Assembly (NCBI GenBank): GCA_900104565.1
Contig: LT629951.1
Location: 1-64,000 of the forward strand
Length of the DNA: 64,000 bases
Direction of reading: 5' to 3'
Source of the DNA: Ruminococcaceae bacterium Marseille-P2935
GTDB taxonomy: Bacteria > Bacillota > Clostridia > Oscillospirales > Ruminococcaceae
Shown here: piece by piece, positions 40,300 to 50,882 of the stretch
Layout of the letters: each line of letters begins with the position of its first letter
How positions within the stretch are numbered: position 1 is the stretch's first letter
Notes under the pieces: model-generated
What the model was told of the DNA's origin: nothing
Databases searched by the model: none
Seen by the model: only the letters and a program-made list of their open reading frames with translations
Translations under genes and position numbers: made by a program

Positions 40300-41097
40300 A
40301 CATGCATTATTTCATAATTTCCTGCACATTTTACCATTTTAACTCTGTACTGATTAAAGTTTTTACCACCACATCACGCAGTTTAAAAGCATTTATAACA
40401 CATAAGGACGAAAAACCGATAGGCAAATCGGCCGCGCTTAGCTTTTAAAAAACAGGGGTTTAGCTTTCGGTTTTATAATAGTCAAAACACCCCATACCCT
40501 CAGACTATATGAGTTTCCCTGCTTATTGTGTTTGTATTTATCTCCTTCCCTTATTTTGCTTGTAATATTTATGCTGAACCCTGCCCTACCTGTTTGTCGC
40601 CAACAATGCCTTGAAGGCAAGTCACAGGCTTGATCAGGCCTCGGTAATGGCTTTTTAGTTGGCAGGCACCTCACTGTCATATAGATTGCCTCCTGCTGCC
40701 TGAAAATGGCCATTGTTTGATTTAAGATGAAGCCTGAAAGGATCTTTCAGCCGGACATGCTGTTTTTTAAGTCATGCCCATGACAAACGTCTTAAAGATG
40801 CACTCAAAAATTACTTTCTTGCATTACCTTGCTGCCACCTATAAACGGTTATATACCTGGCATCACTAACTCTTTCCAGGGAAAAAGCCGGTTATTATAG
40901 AATATACAAAGAAAACCTAAAAGCTTTTCATTGCCTGAGCAAAGCGCATCGGTTGGCATAGCCCACACAGATTCCTGTTTTATTCTACCTGCCTTAACCA
41001 CCAGCAATCATCTGCGTTTGTGTTCCGTTCGCCGTTTACTATTTCAGTTAAAGGAAGCCACTGCCGGAAAGGCCAACTGTTACTATCTATAAAGAAA
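40300..41097. other. intergenic, nothing recognised
   Basis: About 800 bp without a credible gene or RNA. It has no repeat units of the kinds found elsewhere in the window. Confidence 0.45.
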
Positions 41098-41132
41098 AAG
41101 GGGTTCAAAACCATATGGCATTGAACCCTTTC
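41098..41132. terminator. hairpin resembling a terminator
   Basis: AAGGGGTTCAA and TTGAACCCTTT form an 11-bp stem flanked by an A-run on one side. It may be a second terminator behind the tRNA pair. No adjacent gene explains it better. Confidence 0.5.
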
Positions 41133-41182
41133 ATGCTATTACAAAAAGCTTTTCAGCAAACGCTGCACCGCCTTTTTATGAA

Positions 41183-41224
41183 AATAAAAAAATCCCGCCG
41201 AACTATAATTCGGCGGGATTTTTT
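41183..41224 (-). terminator. intrinsic terminator of tRNA operon
   Basis: AATCCCGCCGAA and TTCGGCGGGATT form a perfect stem with T/A runs on both sides, immediately after the 3' end of tRNA-Glu. Confidence 0.92.
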
Positions 41225-41226
41225 GC

Positions 41227-41301
41227 TGGTGACCCGTACGGGAATCGAACCCATGTTACAGCCGTGAAAGGGCCGTGTCTTAACCGCTTGACCAACGGGC
41301 C
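41227..41301 (-). tRNA. tRNA-Glu (anticodon TTC)
   Basis: 75 nt with encoded CCA. The anticodon loop is CTTTCAC with anticodon TTC, and the acceptor GGCCCGT is intact. It is followed directly by a terminator and preceded by tRNA-Met. Confidence 0.95.
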
Positions 41302-41340
41302 TCAGTATCTATAAAACCTCGTAAAGAGAGTTTTAACAAA

Positions 41341-41417
41341 TGGTAGCGGCAATAGGATTTGAACCTACGACACTTCGGGTATGAACCGAATGCTCTAGCC
41401 AACTGAGCTATGCCGCC
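41341..41417 (-). tRNA. tRNA-Met (anticodon CAT), elongator type
   Basis: 77 nt with encoded CCA. The 5' end GGCGGCA pairs fully with TGCCGCT-type 3' bases, so it is an elongator rather than initiator tRNA; the anticodon loop is TTCATAC. Confidence 0.94.
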
Positions 41418-41571
41418 ATATCGCTCTAAAAAATTACTGAGCATTTAATATTATATCCAACAAAACGGCATATGTCAATACTTTTTTTCGAACCGCAACC
41501 AGATTTTTTTACAAAAAGGAACATTTTCGGAGAAACTTATTATACTATAAGTATATTTTATTGAGGTATAT

Positions 41572-41599
41572 ACCAGAGAGGGAAATATCCCTCTCTGGT
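41572..41599 (-). terminator. hairpin after guaB
   Basis: ACCAGAGAGGGA and TCCCTCTCTGGT form a 12-bp perfect stem with a 4-nt loop, 45 bp after the guaB stop. The sequence after it is AT-rich but without a solid T-run, so it may be a terminator or a stabilising hairpin. Confidence 0.6.
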
Positions 41600-41643
41600 T
41601 ACCCTTCTTAGTTAGCCTTCCCCCGGAAAGATAACTTATCCGT

Positions 41644-43119
<1,476 letters not shown>

Positions 43120-43169
43120 TTATCCTCCTTTTTGCTCTCCCCAATAATTGCTAAAATTATATTTTTTCT

Positions 43170-43198
43170 ATTCTACCACGATTAAGGCGGCCTTACAA
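43170..43198 (-). promoter_or_regulatory. guaB promoter
   Basis: Minus-strand TTGTAA (43198-43193), 17-bp spacer, TAGAAT (43175-43170). The leader to guaB is then only about 45 nt, too short for a purine riboswitch. Confidence 0.6.
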
Positions 43199-43270
43199 TG
43201 CATGTTAGTACCAACATTCTGTGCTTGTCTCTTTGGTTTTTAAGCCAAATTGCAATAGAACGGGGTACAC

Positions 43271-43304
43271 AAAAGCCCGCCCGCGTCCTTTGGGCGCGGA
43301 CAGG
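43271..43304 (-). terminator. intrinsic terminator after flavin reductase-like gene
   Basis: On the minus strand GCCTGTCCGCG and CGCGGGCGGGC pair (with two G-T wobbles) and are followed by TTTTGTG. Confidence 0.8.
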
Positions 43305-43336
43305 CCTGTTCCGCTTTGCAAACAGCAAAGCAAAAA

Positions 43337-43849
43337 TTATGGTTTTACCCAGGTAGGTGCATACCGGCTGGATTTAAGCTTTTTGACATTACGGTAATAT
43401 TCGTAGGTCATAACTGGCGCATCCCCTGCTTTTACAGCGCTGTCAACCCGGCAGATAAACACACTGTGAGTATCTAAATCCACTGTTTTCTCCACCGTGC
43501 AGCTTAAATATGCCGCTGCAAACCGGTCCAACACCGGGTCGCCATGCTCATCAAAATGATAGGGCTCCCCAGCCGCAAATTTTTCAATTTCCCTACCGGT
43601 ACGGTAGCCAAATTTACCCAGCAGCTTATCCTCGGCCTCCTGTGTAACCACAGTAACCGCCAATGTACCGCCGGCAGTGATTAAATCATGGGTTTGGTTT
43701 GCCTTGGCTACGCTTACCCCAATGCGGACCGGTTCGGCAGTCAGCTGGAACACCGTATTGACCAAACACCCCCCCAGGGTGTCATTCCCATGGGAAGAAA
43801 TAACATAAATCCCATAACTAAGGCGGAACAGCGCTTCAAAATCGATCAT
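43337..43849 (-). CDS. flavin reductase-like FMN-binding protein
   Basis: A 170-residue single-domain split-barrel flavoprotein. SYGIYVISSHGNDTLGGCLVNTVFQLTAEPVRIGVSVAKANQTHDLI fits the Flavin_Reduct family, close to the N-terminal domain of high-molecular-weight rubredoxins. It could pass electrons from NAD(P)H to oxygen or a rubredoxin; no rubredoxin domain is attached. The start has AAGGGAGG upstream. It is 13 bp downstream of the thioesterase gene. Confidence 0.85.
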   Translation of the reverse strand: MIDFEALFRLSYGIYVISSHGNDTLGGCLVNTVFQLTAEPVRIGVSVAKANQTHDLITAGGTLAVTVVTQEAEDKLLGKFGYRTGREIEKFAAGEPYHFDEHGDPVLDRFAAAYLSCTVEKTVDLDTHSVFICRVDSAVKAGDAPVMTYEYYRNVKKLKSSRYAPTWVKP

Positions 43850-43862
43850 AACCTATCCTCCC

Positions 43863-44591
43863 TTATCTGAATCGTACCTCTGCCTGAAAGCAGGGCTTAT
43901 TATCTAATGCGCCGGCAATGTAATAACTATTCTGGTCTGGCTGGCCCCCATTTATACGAATCTCTTCACCCAGGCAGGCCTCATTTTCATAGTGAATGAG
44001 AAACCGGTACAGTTCTTTTTCCGCCAATATATTCGCCGGCAGATAATCGCAGAGAATATCGCCATATACGGCGTTATTCACATGGCGGTTGCAGTCCAGG
44101 TCGGAATAGCGCACAGGGCGCTGTGCAAGGAATGACAATTGGCTGGGCGGGGTAATTTTACATTCCCCTGCCCACTCCCTTACATCTCCTGGTATGGTTG
44201 GAAGCTCACAGGTAAATGCGGTAGAACGCAGCACCTTGCGGCTTTGCGGGTCAATCAGCACCCAAATGGTTTTCGCCTTAACCAGCTGTTTTCCATCCTG
44301 GTCTTCTACCAGGACCAGCCTTGGGAATAACGCCCCTTTTGGCGGGCAGGGCGCGGTTTTAACCAGTATTGTCTCTCCATTTTGCGGCATTCGGACAATT
44401 TCTACCGCCATTTTTGTCAGCACAAACACCTGGCCCTGTAAAAAAAGCTGCTCGTAGGGGCATCCAAAGGCCTCCAGGTGCCCGCTGCTTGCTTCCTCCA
44501 TATAATGCAACAGCCCCGAAAGTTTTAGTCTTCCCTCCTGGCCGCACAGATAACCAGGAATATGGTGCTGCTGGGTAAAAAACTGTTCCAA
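43863..44591 (-). CDS. acyl-ACP thioesterase
   Basis: A 242-residue protein of the acyl-ACP thioesterase family (FatA/FatB-related) with two hot-dog folds. The second half carries VRYSDLDCNRHVNNAVYGDILCDYLP, the family's DxDxNxHVNN signature. It releases fatty acids from acyl carrier protein. The start is TTG with AAAGGAGG eight bases upstream. The gene lies in a two-gene unit with the flavin reductase-like gene. Confidence 0.9.
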   Translation of the reverse strand: MEQFFTQQHHIPGYLCGQEGRLKLSGLLHYMEEASSGHLEAFGCPYEQLFLQGQVFVLTKMAVEIVRMPQNGETILVKTAPCPPKGALFPRLVLVEDQDGKQLVKAKTIWVLIDPQSRKVLRSTAFTCELPTIPGDVREWAGECKITPPSQLSFLAQRPVRYSDLDCNRHVNNAVYGDILCDYLPANILAEKELYRFLIHYENEACLGEEIRINGGQPDQNSYYIAGALDNKPCFQAEVRFR

Positions 44592-44990
44592 TGTTTCATC
44601 CTCCTTTGAAAGCTGCCAACTATGCTGACTGCTGTTTGCACGGAATGCCCGGCGATTTTACCTAAGTTCATTTCGTGCATTCATAAATTTTCCATTACGT
44701 CCTGCTCTTTGGGCAATGCCTTCCTAACATTGCCCTTTTCCGCCTGCTTTGCCGCTGCCGCGCATATACCTTTTCATTCCGTTTTTAAAAAGGCGGCCTG
44801 CCAGGCAAAGAAATTGATTGGATGATTCATTTCAGGCAGTTTTTATGCTTTATGGAACAAAGGAAGGGCGGCTGTCGCCGCCCCTGTTTCTTGATTTTAT
44901 CATGAACGCAGTGAGTGATAAAATTGCGCATTGGACCGGGAACCTCGGGCGGATCGGCCGGCACATCAATATGAAACAACTGATTTGCGG
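44592..44990. other. intergenic with a GC hairpin
   Basis: About 400 bp. It holds the hairpin at 44865-44882 near its serS side and probably the promoter for the thioesterase unit. Confidence 0.5.
44865..44882 (-). terminator. hairpin after serS, possible terminator
   Basis: GGGCGGC and GCCGCCC form a 7-bp stem with a short loop. On the minus strand it is followed by TTCCTTTGTT, a poor T-run. Confidence 0.5.
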
Positions 44991-46262
44991 CTATTTTATC
45001 ACATCGACCCCCATGTAAGGGCGCAGCACCTCGGGCACCGTTACACTGCCGTCTGCATTCTGGTAGTTTTCCAAAATAGCGGCAACGGTACGGCCTACCG
45101 CAACACCCGACCCATTCAGGGTGTGCACCAGCTGCGCTTTGTCTTTCACGTCTTTTTTATAACGGATTGCCGCCCGGCGCGCCTGGAAATCTTCAAAATT
45201 CGAACAGCTGGAAATTTCCAGATAACGGTTGTAAGAGGGCATCCAAACTTCAATATCGTAGGTTTTTGCGCTGCTGAAGCCCAGGTCACCGCCACACAGG
45301 GTGACCACATGGTAGGGCAGCCCCAGGGACTGTAGCACAAACTCGGCATCTGCCGTTAATTTTTCCAGCTCATCATAAGAGGTTTCCGGCTCGACAAACT
45401 TCACCAGCTCCACCTTGTTAAACTGATGCTGGCGGATTAATCCCCTGGTATCGCGTCCAGCGCTGCCTGCCTCTGCCCTAAAGCAGGCCGAATAAGCGCA
45501 ATATTTAATGGGCAGCCGGTCGGCAGAAAGAATTTCATCCCGGTGCATATTGGTGACAGGCACCTCGGCGGTTGGAATCAGGAAATATTCCAGGCCCTCC
45601 AGTTTAAACATGTCCTCGGCAAATTTGGGAAGCTGTCCGGTTCCTGTCATGGAAGCGCGGTTTGCCATAAAGGGCGGCAAAACCTCGGTGTAGCCGCGGC
45701 TGGTATGGGTGTCGAGATAAAAGTTGATAATGGCACGCTCCAGGCGGGCACCCAATCCCCGGTAGAAGTGGAACCGCGCACCGGTTACCTTAGCTGCGGT
45801 TTCGGGGTCTAAAATTCCCAGGTCAGAACCAATGTCCCAGTGGGCTTTTGGCTCAAAATCAAATTTTGTGGGCTCGCCCCAGCGGCGTACCTCAGAATTA
45901 TCGCTGTCATCCGCCCCAAAGGGAACCGTTTCATGTGGAACGTTTGGAATGGAATAAATCAGCTCCTGCTGGGCAGCCTCCAGCTCAGCAAGCTTTTGGT
46001 TGTCCTCTTTTACCTTGTCGGCAATCTGTTTCATCTCTTCCATTATGGCCGAAACGTCTTTTCCCTCTTTTTTCAGAGCGGGGATTTGTTTGCTGGCCTT
46101 ATTCTGCTCAGCCTTCAGGCCGTCAATGGCAGAACTGATCTGACGGCGCTGCTCGTCTATTTCTAAAATTTTGTCAATGGCTTCATCCATGGGCTTGTTA
46201 CGTTTTTTCATGCCAGCCTTTACATAGTCTGGATTGCTGCGAATTAGTTTAATGTCTAACAT
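44991..46262 (-). CDS. serS: seryl-tRNA synthetase
   Basis: A 423-residue class II synthetase that charges tRNA-Ser. The N-terminal coiled-coil arm (about 30-100, charged helices) is followed by the catalytic core with motif 2 ([21 protein letters not shown]), [16 protein letters not shown], and motif 3 ([19 protein letters not shown]). The length is normal. It follows parB by 37 bp with no leader, so a T-box is excluded. AGAAAGG lies 12 nt upstream. Confidence 0.97.
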   Translation of the reverse strand: MLDIKLIRSNPDYVKAGMKKRNKPMDEAIDKILEIDEQRRQISSAIDGLKAEQNKASKQIPALKKEGKDVSAIMEEMKQIADKVKEDNQKLAELEAAQQELIYSIPNVPHETVPFGADDSDNSEVRRWGEPTKFDFEPKAHWDIGSDLGILDPETAAKVTGARFHFYRGLGARLERAIINFYLDTHTSRGYTEVLPPFMANRASMTGTGQLPKFAEDMFKLEGLEYFLIPTAEVPVTNMHRDEILSADRLPIKYCAYSACFRAEAGSAGRDTRGLIRQHQFNKVELVKFVEPETSYDELEKLTADAEFVLQSLGLPYHVVTLCGGDLGFSSAKTYDIEVWMPSYNRYLEISSCSNFEDFQARRAAIRYKKDVKDKAQLVHTLNGSGVAVGRTVAAILENYQNADGSVTVPEVLRPYMGVDVIK

Positions 46263-46299
46263 GTTCTAATCAAACCTTTCTGTATTGTTGCAGGGCTAT

Positions 46300-47172
46300 T
46301 TACCAGCCGCCGGTCAGCTTTTTTGCCAACGCCTCCAGCTCTTCCCTGCTGTAAAATTCTATTGTTAGGGCACCGCTTTTCTGGCTGCCGCTGATCTTCA
46401 CCTTACGGCCCAAACTTTGAGAAAGCGCCAGCTCCATTTCGGAAAAGAAACTCTCTCCCCAAACGGTTCCGGCTTCTTTTTCAGCGGCCTTATTAGATCG
46501 CGGAGCCTTTTTCAAACTGGCGCCCAGCCGTTCCACATCTCGTACCGACATGCCCTTTTGGGGAATGTCCTTTGCTGTGCGGCGTATCAGGTCCCTGTCT
46601 TCCAGCGAAAGCAGCGCCCTGGCATGGCCTGAGGATATTTTCCCCTCGCTTACCATGCTTAAAACATCTTCGGGCAGCCCCAAAAGCCGTATTGCATTGG
46701 AAATTACCGGGCGGGATTTTCCCACGCGGGAGGCTACTTCCTCTTTGGAGCAGCCATACTGCTCAATTAACGCCTGGTAGCCCCTTGCCTCTTCCACCGG
46801 GTTTAAATCTTCCCTCTGCAGGTTTTCAATTAAAGCCACTTCGGCCACCTGCTGGTCGGTCATTTCCCGCACCACAACAGGCACTTCACTCAGTTCTGCC
46901 AGCCGGGACGCACGCCACCGCCGTTCTCCGGCTACCAACTGGTACCCGCCGCCCGGAATAGGGCGTACAATAAGCGGCTGCAGCACACCGTGTTCCTTAA
47001 TGGAATCGGCCAGCTCCTGCAGCGCCTCAGGCTCAAAGTTTTTACGGGGCTGGTCCCGGTTTGGCTCAATATCGGAAATACGCAGGGTGGTTATGCCGGC
47101 GTCATTGGTATTGTTGTCTGCAAACAGGGCGTCTAAACCTTTGCCCAGCCCGCCTTTTCTTGTTTTTGCCAA
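46300..47172 (-). CDS. parB: chromosome partitioning protein ParB (Spo0J)
   Basis: A 290-residue CTP-dependent DNA clamp that binds parS sites. The N-terminal GKGLDALF motif, ParB/Srx domain (about 25-115, with VAGERRWRASR), HTH region (about 130-190) and C-terminal dimer domain are visible. A TTG start with AAGGTG upstream fits best. It begins 2 bp after parA, so the two are coupled; serS follows. Confidence 0.95.
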   Translation of the reverse strand: MAKTRKGGLGKGLDALFADNNTNDAGITTLRISDIEPNRDQPRKNFEPEALQELADSIKEHGVLQPLIVRPIPGGGYQLVAGERRWRASRLAELSEVPVVVREMTDQQVAEVALIENLQREDLNPVEEARGYQALIEQYGCSKEEVASRVGKSRPVISNAIRLLGLPEDVLSMVSEGKISSGHARALLSLEDRDLIRRTAKDIPQKGMSVRDVERLGASLKKAPRSNKAAEKEAGTVWGESFFSEMELALSQSLGRKVKISGSQKSGALTIEFYSREELEALAKKLTGGW

Positions 47173-47174
47173 TT

Positions 47175-47948
47175 TTACACCTTCTTTCGGTTCAGTACCA
47201 TCAGTTCCGCAGCCAGTTCTTCATATGCTTTGGAACCTTTTGAGGCCCGGTCAAAATAACTGACCGGCTGCCCAAAGCTTGGCGCCTCAGAAAGCCGAAC
47301 ATTGCGGGGAATGACAGTTTTATATACTTTTTTTGGAAAATATTTTTTAATCTCGTCCACCACCTGCATGGTCAGGTTAAGACGGGCGTCAAACATGGTA
47401 AGCAAAACCCCTTCAATGTCGATGCCTGGGTTATAAAGCCGTTTAATCTGCCGAATAGTGGCAATCAGTTGTGACAGCCCTTCCAGTGCGTAGTATTCGC
47501 ACTGAATGGGAATTAAAACCGTATCGCTGGCAGTTAAGGCATTTACCGTTATCATGCCTAAAGAAGGAGGGCAGTCAATAATGATATAACCATACTCTGC
47601 CTTGTGGGGTAAAATCGCCTGTTTTAAACGATAAGCGCGGTTTTCCAGCTCCACCAGTTCAATTTCGGCGCCCGCCAGGTCAATATTAGCAGGAAGGATG
47701 TCCACATTTTGAAAGGCAGTTTTTTTCACTACTTCGGAAAACTTGGCATCCCCCACCAAAATATCGTAGGTGGAACGCTGCACTTCACGCTTATTAATGC
47801 CAAAACCACTGCTGGCATTGCCCTGCGGGTCAATATCAATCAGCAGCACCTTATTTTTTAAGGTCCCCAAGCTGGCCGCCAGGTTCACCGCAGTGGTTGT
47901 TTTTCCAACCCCGCCCTTTTGGTTTGCAATGGCTATTGTTTTTCCCAT
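47175..47948 (-). CDS. parA: chromosome partitioning ATPase ParA (Soj)
   Basis: A 257-residue deviant Walker ATPase (KGGVGKTT at about residues 10-17, and the DCPPSLGMITVNAL switch). It drives origin segregation with ParB. The ATG at 47948 is chosen by AAAGGCGG and by homology; an upstream in-frame start would add 16 residues. Upstream lies repeat element 3, which separates it from noc, with which it is often contiguous in other Firmicutes. Confidence 0.95.
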   Translation of the reverse strand: MGKTIAIANQKGGVGKTTTAVNLAASLGTLKNKVLLIDIDPQGNASSGFGINKREVQRSTYDILVGDAKFSEVVKKTAFQNVDILPANIDLAGAEIELVELENRAYRLKQAILPHKAEYGYIIIDCPPSLGMITVNALTASDTVLIPIQCEYYALEGLSQLIATIRQIKRLYNPGIDIEGVLLTMFDARLNLTMQVVDEIKKYFPKKVYKTVIPRNVRLSEAPSFGQPVSYFDRASKGSKAYEELAAELMVLNRKKV

Positions 47949-48214
47949 TCGTTTTGTTCCGCCTTTCTCGCTATTGAGAGATGCCCGGGCTCGCAACTGC
48001 GCCGGCCCGCAAATTTCATCCGCTTTTATTTTAACTGTATATACAGTGTGATGAGTGGCGTTTCTGCAACGCTCTAATCCCCGGTTTAAAACACACTGTA
48101 ATTTTTTTCATTAACGTATATCAATATTTTATGGGCTCACATAAAATGCTTTATTTCGGCAATGCGGGCCTCTGTTTCCTACATTTATAAACAAGGCCTG
48201 TTTCACCCTTTACG
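47949..48214. other. intergenic upstream of parA
   Basis: About 270 bp, AT-rich in its middle. It probably contains the parA promoter, next to the right side of repeat element 3. No gene was seen. Confidence 0.45.
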
Positions 48215-49074
48215 GGACACAGGGAGTAAGTAAAAAATTTGGAACAGGTAATGTTGTTCATATGTGCAAACCCGAGGGTATTCTCAGGTATTCGGTCAAA
48301 ACCTTGATTGAAATATAGAATCAGTCCTCATTTACTGTATCAGTGTACAGTGTTTTATTCCCCGATGCGGAAGCAGGTACTTTTGCTCGTGTAAAAGTAC
48401 CCAAAACACGCTGCTGCGTGAAGCTTTTCCTTGCGACAGAGGCGGCTGACGTCTGGTTTCATGCCCTGCACAGTCGTCCTCAGCTGCACCGCTCCAAACG
48501 CCTTAGCTAACCGGCAGCGCGTTGCCGTGCAACGTCCTGCGGCCGTACCCTCAAGGTTTTTTTCATATTGGTATAGAAAAATCATCCGGCTGGCCGCTGG
48601 CAGGCGCAGGGCAGTAAATGAAGAATTGATAATAGGTAAGGTGATTCATACGCAAAGCGCAGGGTGTTCTCAGGACCTGTTTAAAGTCTTCGATTTAGCA
48701 AGTGCAGTGAGGTTATTCATGCCGAAGGCGGGGGTGTTCTCAGGACCCGTTTAAAATCTTCGATTTTACGAGTGCTATGAGGTTATTCATGCCGAAGGCG
48801 GGGGTGTTCTCGGGACCCGTTTAAAATCTTCGATTTTACGAGTGCTATGAGGTTATTCATGCCGAAGGCGGGGGTGTTCTCGGGTACCCGTTTAAAATCT
48901 TCGATTTAGCAAGTGCAGTGAGGTTATTCATGCCGAAGGCGGGGGTGTTCTCGGGTACCCGTTTAAAATCTTCGATTTAGCAAGTGCAGTGAGGTTATTC
49001 ATGCCGAAGGCATCAATGTTCTCGGGACCCACTCAAAATCTTTGATTTTGTTAGTGGGTGAGGTTATTATACCA
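48215..49074 (-). repeat. composite hairpin-array element, copy 3
   Basis: Read on the minus strand it opens with TGGTATAATAACC (49074-49062). Then come six hairpin cores with GTTCT starts at 49018, 48947, 48876, 48806, 48736 and 48666 (70-71 bp apart), the GC-rich module (about 48640-48355) and the hairpin GGTACTTTTGC / GTAAAAGTACC (48376-48401), then the right-end motif shared with copy 1 (AATAAAACACTGTACACTG, 48359-48341). A degenerate core follows to about 48215. It lies between the noc terminator and parA, in the same direction as both. Confidence 0.85.
48650..49074 (-). repeat. 70-71 bp hairpin-core array
   Basis: Six core units separated by a spacer with CATGCCGAAGGC. In the end unit the stem arms are ACCCACT and AGTGGGT, against ACCCGTT and AACGGGT in copy 1, so both arms have changed while pairing is kept. 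Inner units show G-T wobbles in the stem and a GAA loop in place of AAA. Confidence 0.88.
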
Positions 49075-49099
49075 CAACCCTATTTGTTTTAAAAGGCAG

Positions 49100-49115
49100 T
49101 GTTTCACATGAAACG
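49100..49115. promoter_or_regulatory. parS-like site next to repeat element 3
   Basis: TGTTTCACATGAAACG differs from the consensus parS palindrome TGTTTCACGTGAAACA at two positions. It lies between element 3 and the noc terminator. Weak matches like this may bind ParB poorly or be chance. Confidence 0.4.
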
Positions 49116-49144
49116 GCAAAATTCGCCTATTTTCGTTTTTTCGC

Positions 49145-49177
49145 ACAGAAAAGCCGCCCTTACGAGCGGCTTTTCTG
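49145..49177 (-). terminator. intrinsic terminator after noc
   Basis: AGAAAAGCCGC and GCGGCTTTTCT form an 11-bp stem 48 bp beyond the noc stop. Confidence 0.85.
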
Positions 49178-49224
49178 CGAATCAGCTTGGGATGACATCT
49201 ATTTGGGGAAGTAACAGCGTATTG

Positions 49225-50049
49225 TTAAGCCGTGTGGCGTTTTGACACCTGCGCAGCTGTTTTGGGAATCCGCACGGTGTAGGTGATAAATTCATCATCC
49301 TCTACCCGCTTCTTTTCCACATCAATTCCCGCTTGTTTTACAATATCCACCGCTTTATCAATGGAATTAAAAAACAAACGCAAATCTTTTAATACAATAA
49401 TCCGTTTGCCTTTCGGACGGTCTTTTGCGCTTAACAAACGGTCAATATATTCTTCACTCTGACTCACATTTAGGTTATTTTCAATGATGTATTCCACTGC
49501 CTTGGGCCGGGCACCTTCCTCCAGCTTTAGCAGGCATCTGGCATGACGTTCGGTCAGCCCACCGGTAAGCATTCTTTCTAAGAGCGAACGGTCAAAGCGC
49601 AGCAAACGCAGTTTATTCGCTAAGGTTGATTGAGCCATACTGAGTTTTTTGGCAGCCTGCTGCTGAGAAAACCCCAACTCGGCAATAAGCCTGGAAATTG
49701 CCAGCGCCTCTTCAAACCAGTTAAGGTCGCTGCGCTGCAGGTTTTCGATCAAAGAAAGCACTGCGCTGTCTTCATCGCTTTTTTCTTCTATAATTGCCGG
49801 AATGCTGTCCCACCCCAGCATAAGGCAAGCCCGAACCCGGCGCTCGCCGGCAATCAGTTCATACCGTTCGCCGTTTTTGCGCACCGTCACCGGCTGCAGC
49901 AGCCCATTCTCCCGAATGCTTCGGGCCAGCCCGGCAATCTCTTCGGGAGGAAAGCTTGTACGCGGCTGGTTTTTCCCAGGGGCAATCTGGGTCAAAGAAA
50001 GTGCCACTACTCTATTAATTACATCTTCCTTCTGAAATAAGGACAACAT
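49225..50049 (-). CDS. noc: ParB-like nucleoid occlusion protein Noc
   Basis: A 274-residue ParB homologue. The ParB/Srx domain (about 20-110, with LIAGERRVRACLMLGWDSIPAI) and HTH (ISRLIAELGFSQQQAAKKLSMAQSTLANKLRLLRF) are present, and the position in the rsmG-noc-parA-parB string matches Noc, which blocks cell division over the nucleoid. An extra ParB paralogue with another role cannot be excluded by sequence alone. The start has GGAGGTGGCTATT upstream. It is separated from parA by repeat element 3. Confidence 0.85.
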   Translation of the reverse strand: MLSLFQKEDVINRVVALSLTQIAPGKNQPRTSFPPEEIAGLARSIRENGLLQPVTVRKNGERYELIAGERRVRACLMLGWDSIPAIIEEKSDEDSAVLSLIENLQRSDLNWFEEALAISRLIAELGFSQQQAAKKLSMAQSTLANKLRLLRFDRSLLERMLTGGLTERHARCLLKLEEGARPKAVEYIIENNLNVSQSEEYIDRLLSAKDRPKGKRIIVLKDLRLFFNSIDKAVDIVKQAGIDVEKKRVEDDEFITYTVRIPKTAAQVSKRHTA

Positions 50050-50168
50050 AATAGCCACCTCCATTCAAATTCTGCCGGACCGCTTGTCCATTTACAGAAT
50101 ATCATGAAGATGGCATAAATTCCAGTGTTTTCCATCGCGTAGTTCGACAGCATACGACGTGAAAAATT

Positions 50169-50882
50169 TTATTTAATTGGATTTTTTGCAATTTTTGCTG
50201 AAGGGCGCGGGTACTTTGTCGATGTTTGCGATATTTTTTTGATTAAAAGAATCGATCTTCCCATTTCATCGTTCACCCGGTATTTGCGAACATCCTCCAG
50301 TTTGCCTCCCATAGCTGCAATGGCTTTTTGGGCGCCGGAAAGTTCGTCCTCCACATCATAACCTTTTAACACAATAAAATAACCCCCCACCTTTACAAAT
50401 GGCAGGCAATATTCGGCCAGTTCCCGCAGGTCAGCCACTGCCCGGGCGGTGGCAATATCGTACTGCTCGCGGTAAAGGGGGTTTTTCCCTGCTTCCTCCG
50501 CCCTAAAATGTACCGCCTCTCCCGAAAGGCCAAGCTTTTTCAGCAATTCAGTTAAAAAAACCACCCGTTTGTTTAAGCTGTCTAACAATGTCAGCTTTAA
50601 ATCTTCCCGTGCAATCTTAACCGGCACTGATGGGAACCCCGCACCAGTGCCAACGTCAATGACCGAAGCGCCCGGCTGCGGAGTATAGGCATGAAGCAAC
50701 AGCAGGCTGTCCAAAAAATGTTTCTTAGCAATATCTTCAGGGGCGGTAATCGCCGTCAGGTTTACCTTTTGGTTGTACTCTACCAGAAATTGGGCATAGC
50801 AGTCCAGTTTCTGCAGCATTTCTTCGGTCAGGGTAATTCCAAATTCTGCCGCTTGCTGCATTAACAGCTCCTTCGGTATCAC
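50169..50882 (-). CDS. rsmG: 16S rRNA m7G527 methyltransferase
   Basis: A 237-residue SAM-dependent methyltransferase (GidB). The SAM-binding VIDVGTGAGFPSVPVKIA (about 70-87), DSLNKRVVFL and the conserved ATARAVADLRELAEYCLPFVKVGGYFIVLKG are intact. It methylates G527 of 16S rRNA. The GTG start overlaps the mnmG stop (GTGA), so the genes are translationally coupled. The C-terminus has about 20 extra basic residues. Confidence 0.95.
   Translation of the reverse strand: MIPKELLMQQAAEFGITLTEEMLQKLDCYAQFLVEYNQKVNLTAITAPEDIAKKHFLDSLLLLHAYTPQPGASVIDVGTGAGFPSVPVKIAREDLKLTLLDSLNKRVVFLTELLKKLGLSGEAVHFRAEEAGKNPLYREQYDIATARAVADLRELAEYCLPFVKVGGYFIVLKGYDVEDELSGAQKAIAAMGGKLEDVRKYRVNDEMGRSILLIKKISQTSTKYPRPSAKIAKNPIK

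Noticed and set aside
46263-46299. T-box leader before serS
   Set aside because: The gap to parB is only 37 bp, so there is no room for a T-box.
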